This document shows, piece by piece, positions 27,267-32,190 of a DNA stretch of 32,190 nt. The stretch is taken from NCBI GenBank assembly GCA_003242645.1, contig QGVC01000006.1, forward strand, positions 1-32,190, written 5' to 3'. The translations under genes and the position numbers were made by a program. Source of the DNA: Pseudomonadota bacterium (GTDB lineage Bacteria; Pseudomonadota; Alphaproteobacteria; Rhizobiales; Hyphomicrobiaceae). Below the pieces are notes generated by a model. The model did not search any database. It was not told the origin of the DNA and saw only the letters and a list, made by a program, of their open reading frames with translations. The stretch's first letter is position 1, and every line of letters begins with the position of its first letter.

Positions 27267-28874
27267 TCACCGGATCCAACGGCCGTACCGCAGGATGGCG
27301 AAGAGCGGAATCAAGAGCCCCAGGATGACGGCGGTCCATGTCAACGCTGGCAAGGCGACGTAATCGCCGCGGTTCACGACGAAGACCATGTTGAGATACT
27401 TCGTCATGAGCTGCCCGGCGACGAGCGCAAGGTTCATCAACGAGGCCATCAACGCGAACCACGTGGCGCGGTGGCCAGCAGGCGCGTAGATCGCGATCAA
27501 CGTCAGCATCGGGATCATGCTGATGTTGAGTAGCGGCGACTCAACCGCGGTATCGAGGATGGCGATCTGACGGGCACCGATGCCGAGCACCCGCTCGGTC
27601 CACAAATGGAGCTCGTGGACCAGGATCAGATTCGGAATTGAAAGGACAGCGCCGAGGATCGTCAGCCAGAGCATGACGCGGGCGATCGGATACCGCGTGA
27701 TGCTGTCCGACAGCAGCCAAGCTGCGATCAGGCCGATACCGGCACCGATCTGTTGCAAAACACCGAAGAATGCCTCGTCGAAACCAAGCCTGTCGATGCT
27801 GAACCACTGATATCCGACGCCGGTGCCTGGGACGGCTCGGAACGCGAAGATCACGACCGCGGCATAGAAGATGCGCGTCCGCGTCTCATCGTCGACGCCG
27901 GCCACCACCCGTTTCAACATGAGGATGATGACCGTCATCGAGATGACGAAGACGATCTCCTGGTTGAACGGTAGGCCGGTTACGCCGAGCAGCGTGACGA
28001 CGACGCCAAAAGCGAGGCCACCCGCAAGGAGACGCCAGTCGACGGGCCGCGGTGCAGCTGTTTCCAAGCGCACGAGAGCAGCGCCAGTCACGGAAATCAG
28101 CGGCACCACGAGGCCGATCAGGAAGACGGTTTCGTAGGAGAAGACCTGCGCCAGGTAACCCCCGAGCCAAGCCACCGAGAAGATGCCGAGGGAAAGCGCA
28201 AGCCGCCCCAGCACCTGCACCATCCCGAGATCGCGGTCGACGGCGACCTGGTCCCGTGGCGTACCGTCGGGGTTCGTCCGCGCGACGACCTCCGTGCTCA
28301 TGGCGTCCGCAACGACGTCCTGCAGCACGACGCCTGTCACGGTCAGGAGGGAGGCCAGAACGTAAATCGTGTCCGGTGAGGCGAACGTGATCCAGCCGCC
28401 TGCGGCCCCGGCCAGCAGAACGAGCCCGGTCGCGACCATCCCGGCACCGAGAAAGATGTAGGCCCGGCGCTGTGAGCCGAGCAGCGGCACGGCGTCGACC
28501 AGCTCGCCGAAGACCATCTTGACGGTCCACGGCAGCGTCAGCCAGACGCCCAGAGCTGCAAGGTCCTCAGGCGTTAGCGTCAGCGACAGCTTCACCCAGA
28601 AGCTGTCGGCCACCGCCGTGATCCCGAGCGCCCCATAGGCGAAGTAGATCATCAGCAGCGGCAGATAGGCGAGGCGAAACTCCCTTATCGGCGTCAGGAC
28701 CGCCGCTTCAAGGCGCTCTCTCCAAATATTTCTCCAGGTGTTCAGCGTACCTTGCTTCTCAGCGGCCAAAGCTCCAACGTTCGGGGACACCGCCACACCG
28801 CGCTTATGAGAGTTGGTCCATCCGGCGCCAAGCCGCTGAAGAAATGCAGAAGTACGCGCGCGCAGGCGTTTCAT
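27267..28874 (-). CDS. MFS transporter, BT1 (folate-biopterin transporter) type
   Basis: Inner-membrane carrier of 535 residues with about 12 membrane segments after a 55-residue cytoplasmic N-terminus. BT1-like marks are LTLPWTVKMVFGELVDAVPLLGSQRRAYIFLGAG, where relatives have P-W-x-x-K and G-x-R-R-x-Y, and VVLQDVVADAMSTEVVAR. The ATG overlaps the stop of the upstream acyl-ACP-synthetase-like gene (ATGA), so the two are coupled. The arrangement recalls LplT-Aas of enterobacteria, which take up and re-acylate lysophospholipids, although LplT is a different MFS branch. Transport of a lipid-like substrate is therefore an inference. The frame is open far upstream, but that part is inside the ligase gene. 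Confidence 0.85.
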   Translation of the reverse strand: MKRLRARTSAFLQRLGAGWTNSHKRGVAVSPNVGALAAEKQGTLNTWRNIWRERLEAAVLTPIREFRLAYLPLLMIYFAYGALGITAVADSFWVKLSLTLTPEDLAALGVWLTLPWTVKMVFGELVDAVPLLGSQRRAYIFLGAGMVATGLVLLAGAAGGWITFASPDTIYVLASLLTVTGVVLQDVVADAMSTEVVARTNPDGTPRDQVAVDRDLGMVQVLGRLALSLGIFSVAWLGGYLAQVFSYETVFLIGLVVPLISVTGAALVRLETAAPRPVDWRLLAGGLAFGVVVTLLGVTGLPFNQEIVFVISMTVIILMLKRVVAGVDDETRTRIFYAAVVIFAFRAVPGTGVGYQWFSIDRLGFDEAFFGVLQQIGAGIGLIAAWLLSDSITRYPIARVMLWLTILGAVLSIPNLILVHELHLWTERVLGIGARQIAILDTAVESPLLNISMIPMLTLIAIYAPAGHRATWFALMASLMNLALVAGQLMTKYLNMVFVVNRGDYVALPALTWTAVILGLLIPLFAILRYGRWIR

Positions 28875-30454
28875 AGAAATGGGAGCTTCTGCTTCACGAG
28901 CTCGATCGTCGCCACAAGATCGACTTTGCCGGATCCAAGGACCGGAATTGCTGGCACGACGTAAATCGCTTTCGGAACCCAAAGGGCCGGGAGCCCTTCC
29001 TCGTGCATGTGCCGGATCAGCGTATCGCGGTCTGCGTCCGCCATGTCGGTCACGAGCACCAGCTGCTCGCCTTTGTGCGGATCCGGCGCGGAGACCACAA
29101 CGTGGTTGCCCTCTGGCCAGAGCGTGCTGATCACCGACTCGACAGCCGCGAGCGAGACCATCTCGCCGCCGATCTTTGCGAACCGCTTCGCGCGGCCGCG
29201 AATGGTGACGAAACCTTCCTCGTCGATCGATACGATGTCGCCCGTATCGTGCCAACCATCGGGCGGAGGCGAGATGACGCCGGGGTTCTCGGGCAACATG
29301 TAGCCCAGCATCACGTTGGGGCCTTTGACCGACAGCCGCCCAGCGTTTTTTAGGCCCTCGACTGGTGCCAGCCGATACTCGATCGCCGGCAGCATCTTGC
29401 CGACCGTGCCTGGCTTGTTCGTCTCGGGCACATTGACGGCGAGCACAGGCGAGCACTCGGTCACACCGTAGCCTTCGAGCAGAACGGCCCCTGTCTTGGA
29501 CCACATGGCCCTGGTCGTGTCCTTGACGCGCTCGGCGCCCGCGACCGCATACCGGATGCTGCCCAGATCCTCAGGCCGGGCCGCTCGTGCGTAGCCCTGG
29601 AGGAACGTATCTGTCGCAATGAGGATCGTTGCCTTGGTCTCGCCGATCAGCCGCGCGACCGCCCGATAGTGAAGAGGGCTCGGATAGAGCACCGTCTTGA
29701 TGCCGTGAAAAATCGGCAGCAGCGTCCCGCCGGTCAGCCCGAACGAATGGAAGATCGGCAGCGGATTGAAGAGGATATCGTCGGGCTGGAGCACGCCCTC
29801 GGTGAAGGCGTAGATCTGCTCAGCGTTGGCGACGAGGTTCCGGCTCGACAGCGCGACTCCCTTGGGCTCGCCTTCCGTGCCGGATGTGAACAGGATGACC
29901 GCCGGCTGCTCGGGCTCAAGCGCATACCAGCGGTGCACAGCGCCAGCGATAGCTGCTTGTAAGCCACCCTTGACCTTGTCGGCCTTGGTGATGCTGCCGC
30001 GAATGTCCTCCAGGTAGACGATCCGAACCTTGCGGTCGGGCGCAGCTTCGTACCCGGAGAGCGCCTGCACCACGTCGTCGAGCCTGCCTTCGTCGATGAA
30101 GCGTCGGGACGTGATCACCGTGCGAACAACTGCCGTCCTTACCGCTGACAGGAGGTTGGCGACGCCCGCACTGAAATTGAGCATGGCGACGACGCGGCCG
30201 AAGGCATTCAGCGCAAAGATCGTCACCGGGAGGGCGGCGACGTTGGGCAGCATGACGCCGACGTTCTCTCCGCGCCTCGTGAACTCGGTGAGCTTCCGGC
30301 CGAGCACGATGCTGCTCTGGATCAGCCGGCGATAAGTCAGCGGCGTGCGCTCGACGTCCTCGATGACGGCGCGATCAGCCCCGTATCGCGCCGAGGCACG
30401 CAGCAGCGCGGAAAACAGCGTCGTCCGAGACGTATCGGGGTCGAATCGCGTCAT
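28871..30454 (-). CDS. AMP-binding acyl-CoA/acyl-ACP synthetase-like ligase (Aas synthetase domain, stand-alone)
   Basis: 527-residue ANL-superfamily adenylating enzyme. It shows the P-loop FTSGTEGEPKGVALSSRNL, FNPLPIFHSFGLTGG, the A5 motif EGYGVTECSPVLAVN, WHDTGDIVSIDEEGFVTIRGRAKRFAKIGGEMVSL (A7-A8) and the C-terminal lysine in SGKVDLVA. The sequence resembles the acyl-ACP synthetase half of Aas and related fatty acid ligases, but no PlsC acyltransferase domain is present. ATG 30454 leaves a family-like start (TLFSALLRASARYG); an alternative start at 30499 has no better ribosome binding site. The upstream 103 bases are AT-rich and probably hold the promoter. It is coupled to the BT1-type transporter gene. 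Confidence 0.87.
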   Translation of the reverse strand: MTRFDPDTSRTTLFSALLRASARYGADRAVIEDVERTPLTYRRLIQSSIVLGRKLTEFTRRGENVGVMLPNVAALPVTIFALNAFGRVVAMLNFSAGVANLLSAVRTAVVRTVITSRRFIDEGRLDDVVQALSGYEAAPDRKVRIVYLEDIRGSITKADKVKGGLQAAIAGAVHRWYALEPEQPAVILFTSGTEGEPKGVALSSRNLVANAEQIYAFTEGVLQPDDILFNPLPIFHSFGLTGGTLLPIFHGIKTVLYPSPLHYRAVARLIGETKATILIATDTFLQGYARAARPEDLGSIRYAVAGAERVKDTTRAMWSKTGAVLLEGYGVTECSPVLAVNVPETNKPGTVGKMLPAIEYRLAPVEGLKNAGRLSVKGPNVMLGYMLPENPGVISPPPDGWHDTGDIVSIDEEGFVTIRGRAKRFAKIGGEMVSLAAVESVISTLWPEGNHVVVSAPDPHKGEQLVLVTDMADADRDTLIRHMHEEGLPALWVPKAIYVVPAIPVLGSGKVDLVATIELVKQKLPFL

Positions 30455-30557
30455 ATACTGAATATGGAGATAACCAGTTGAAAGTGAACCATAAACCAAG
30501 CGAAAAACGGTAACGAGAAACGATAATCAGGTGCGTTGAGCACCAAGCTGCGGCAGC

Positions 30558-32057
30558 TCAATCCGTCCGCTGCTCGGACAGCTCGGAAAGCACGCGCGGC
30601 AGCGTATTCGGCAGATCCTCGGAGATCAGGCCGGGGCCCACCATCGTGGCAGTTGCACCGTGGAGCCAAACGGCGGCGCAGGCCGCTTCGAATACCGGCA
30701 TGTGCTGCGCGAGAAGGCCTGTCACGAAGCCGGCGAGGACATCGCCCGTGCCCGCGGTGGCCAGTGTCGGTGGTGCATTCTCGTTGATGGCCGCGCGACC
30801 GTCCGGAGCCGCGATCACCGTATCCGCCCCTTTCAAGATCACCACAGCCCCACTGAGCCTGGCGGCCAGCCGTGCGCGATCGAGCTTTGGCAGCTGCACC
30901 AGGTCTGGAAAGAGGCGCGCGAACTCACCGTCGTGTGGCGTGATGACCACCGGACGTCGCTCGGCCACGATGGCCGTGAACAGCTCGTCACGCTGGTCCG
31001 CGAAGACGGTGAGCGCATCGGCATCGAGCACAGTGGCCGCGCCGGAGGCAAGCACAGCCAAGACCTTTTCGCGGGTCGCCTCCTCGACGCCAGCACCAGG
31101 GCCGATCAGCACGGCATTGAAACGGCGATCCGTGAGCATTTCGGCAAGCTCTTCTGCGTCATCGGCTTTCCTCACCATGACGGCTGTTACGTGAGCCGCA
31201 TTGACGGCGAGCGCACCCTCATCGCTGGCGAGAGTGACCAGACCAGCCCCGATGCGCAGCGCGCCGCTGGCCGCCAATCGCGCTGCTCCCGTCCTCCAGG
31301 CGGGGCCCGACACGACCACGGCATGCCCACGGGAGTACTTGTGCCCACCGAGCTGCGGCCAAGGAAAATTGGCGAGCCACAGGCCGGGAGCGTTGGCGAA
31401 AGTGGTGACGCCGATCCGCGGCAGAACGTCGGGCTTTATGCCGATATCGACCACGCGTGTCAGGCCGCAATAGAGCCGGCCCGGCAAGAGCAAATGGCCT
31501 GGCTTTCTGCGGAAGAACGTCACCGTCCGTTGGGCCTTGACGGCGACACCTTTCACCTCGCCCGTCGTGCCATCGACGCCGCTTGGGATGTCGACGGCAA
31601 CCACACGCCGGCCTTTCAGGCTTTCCGCGACTTCGGCCGCGACGCCTTCGAGCGGCCGCGACAAGCCGGCGCCGAACAATGCGTCGATGACAACGGTGGC
31701 ATCCTCAGCGAAGGCTGGACTTACGGGCCAGATCGGTCCGTTCCAGGCGGCTGCTGCCTCGGCGGCATCGCCCTTGAGCGCCTCTCGCGATCCGAGGAGC
31801 GCAACACTGACCGAGTAGCCACGTTCCCGGAGCAGGCGAGCGGCGACGAAGCCGTCCCCGCCATTGTTTCCCGGCCCGCAGAGCACAGCGACCCGCGCGC
31901 CAGGCTCCGCGATCCATTCCACCTCTTCAGCGACGCCCTGGCCAGCGTTCTCCATCAGGGTGAGCCCCGGCGTACCGCCCGCGATGGTCAGCTCGTCCGC
32001 TCGCCCCATCTCGGCCGAGGTCAGAAGCTCTAGCCCATCAACGCCGGTGGTGGTCAT
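30558..32057 (-). CDS. nnr: Bifunctional NAD(P)H-hydrate epimerase / ADP-dependent NAD(P)H-hydrate dehydratase
   Basis: Repairs hydrated NADH and NADPH. The 499-residue protein joins an N-terminal YjeF_N epimerase domain (about residues 10-215, with LTLMENAGQGVAEEV, LCGPGNNGGDGFVAARLLRERGY and VVIDALFGAGLSRPL) to a C-terminal ribokinase-like dehydratase domain (about 220-495, with HKYSRGHAVVVSG, VLIGPGAGV, VLDADALTVFA, ITPHDGEFARLF and the catalytic NAPPTLATAGTGDVLAGFVTGLLAQ). ATG 32057 has GAGGGGAG upstream. It starts 14 bases after the stop of the VOC-family gene on the same strand. Confidence 0.96.
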   Translation of the reverse strand: MTTTGVDGLELLTSAEMGRADELTIAGGTPGLTLMENAGQGVAEEVEWIAEPGARVAVLCGPGNNGGDGFVAARLLRERGYSVSVALLGSREALKGDAAEAAAAWNGPIWPVSPAFAEDATVVIDALFGAGLSRPLEGVAAEVAESLKGRRVVAVDIPSGVDGTTGEVKGVAVKAQRTVTFFRRKPGHLLLPGRLYCGLTRVVDIGIKPDVLPRIGVTTFANAPGLWLANFPWPQLGGHKYSRGHAVVVSGPAWRTGAARLAASGALRIGAGLVTLASDEGALAVNAAHVTAVMVRKADDAEELAEMLTDRRFNAVLIGPGAGVEEATREKVLAVLASGAATVLDADALTVFADQRDELFTAIVAERRPVVITPHDGEFARLFPDLVQLPKLDRARLAARLSGAVVILKGADTVIAAPDGRAAINENAPPTLATAGTGDVLAGFVTGLLAQHMPVFEAACAAVWLHGATATMVGPGLISEDLPNTLPRVLSELSEQRTD

Positions 32058-32071
32058 CGCCTCAGCTCCCC

Positions 32072-32190
<119 letters not shown>

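Noticed and set aside
28875..29504. 210-codon upstream extension of the MFS frame
   Set aside because: It lies inside the conserved ligase gene on the same strand in another frame and is Arg/Gly-rich without family features. ATG 28874 overlapping the ligase stop is the natural start.

Overview
The window is GC-rich, densely packed bacterial chromosome. It looks like an alphaproteobacterium of the order Hyphomicrobiales (Rhizobiales), possibly near Hyphomicrobiaceae. The reasons are a Shemin-type 5-aminolevulinate synthase (HemA), a Bpt leucyltransferase, an extensin-family protein, a RibB-RibX fusion instead of RibBA, a K+-independent H+-pyrophosphatase, and the glyA-nrdR-ribD-ribE-ribBX-ribH-nusB-thiL order. 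I see no rRNA, tRNA, CRISPR array, insertion sequence, prophage or integration site. No gene-free stretch exceeds about 260 bases.

Layout. 1-1934: ATPase and permease of a MacB-type ABC exporter, closed by a terminator that works in both directions. 2037-4543: a membrane-anchored TlpA thioredoxin (minus) divergent from argH (plus), then a small cysteine-rich secreted protein built of two repeats. 4585-7901 (minus): bpt, hemB and an extensin-like LAS-type protein with a long insertion. 8099-12158 (plus): a 3-hydroxyisobutyryl-CoA-hydrolase-like crotonase, a YcbB-type L,D-transpeptidase and hemA. The hemA leader holds an FNR/FixK-like box and a perfect 12-bp inverted repeat. 12311-19293 (plus): glyA, nrdR and the riboflavin operon ribD-ribE-ribBX-ribH, followed by nusB and thiL. 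19516-21687: hppA with a strong terminator. 21837-24581: three methyltransferase genes in a row (RlmI-like, SpoU/TrmH, and a protein-arginine-methyltransferase-like protein). 24569-26266 (minus): rpe and rimK. 26377-27064: osmC and a small convergent membrane protein. 27267-32190 (minus): a BT1-type MFS transporter translationally coupled to an acyl-ACP-synthetase-like ligase, then nnr and the end of a VOC-family gene.

Most genes are housekeeping: tetrapyrrole, riboflavin, thiamine and one-carbon metabolism, envelope upkeep, NAD(P)H repair and modification of the translation apparatus. The parts most worth following up are the bacterial PRMT-like gene with a complete double-E loop and THW motif, the hemA leader, the duplicated four-cysteine secreted protein, the RlmI-like protein with a damaged SAM motif, and the ligase-transporter pair.
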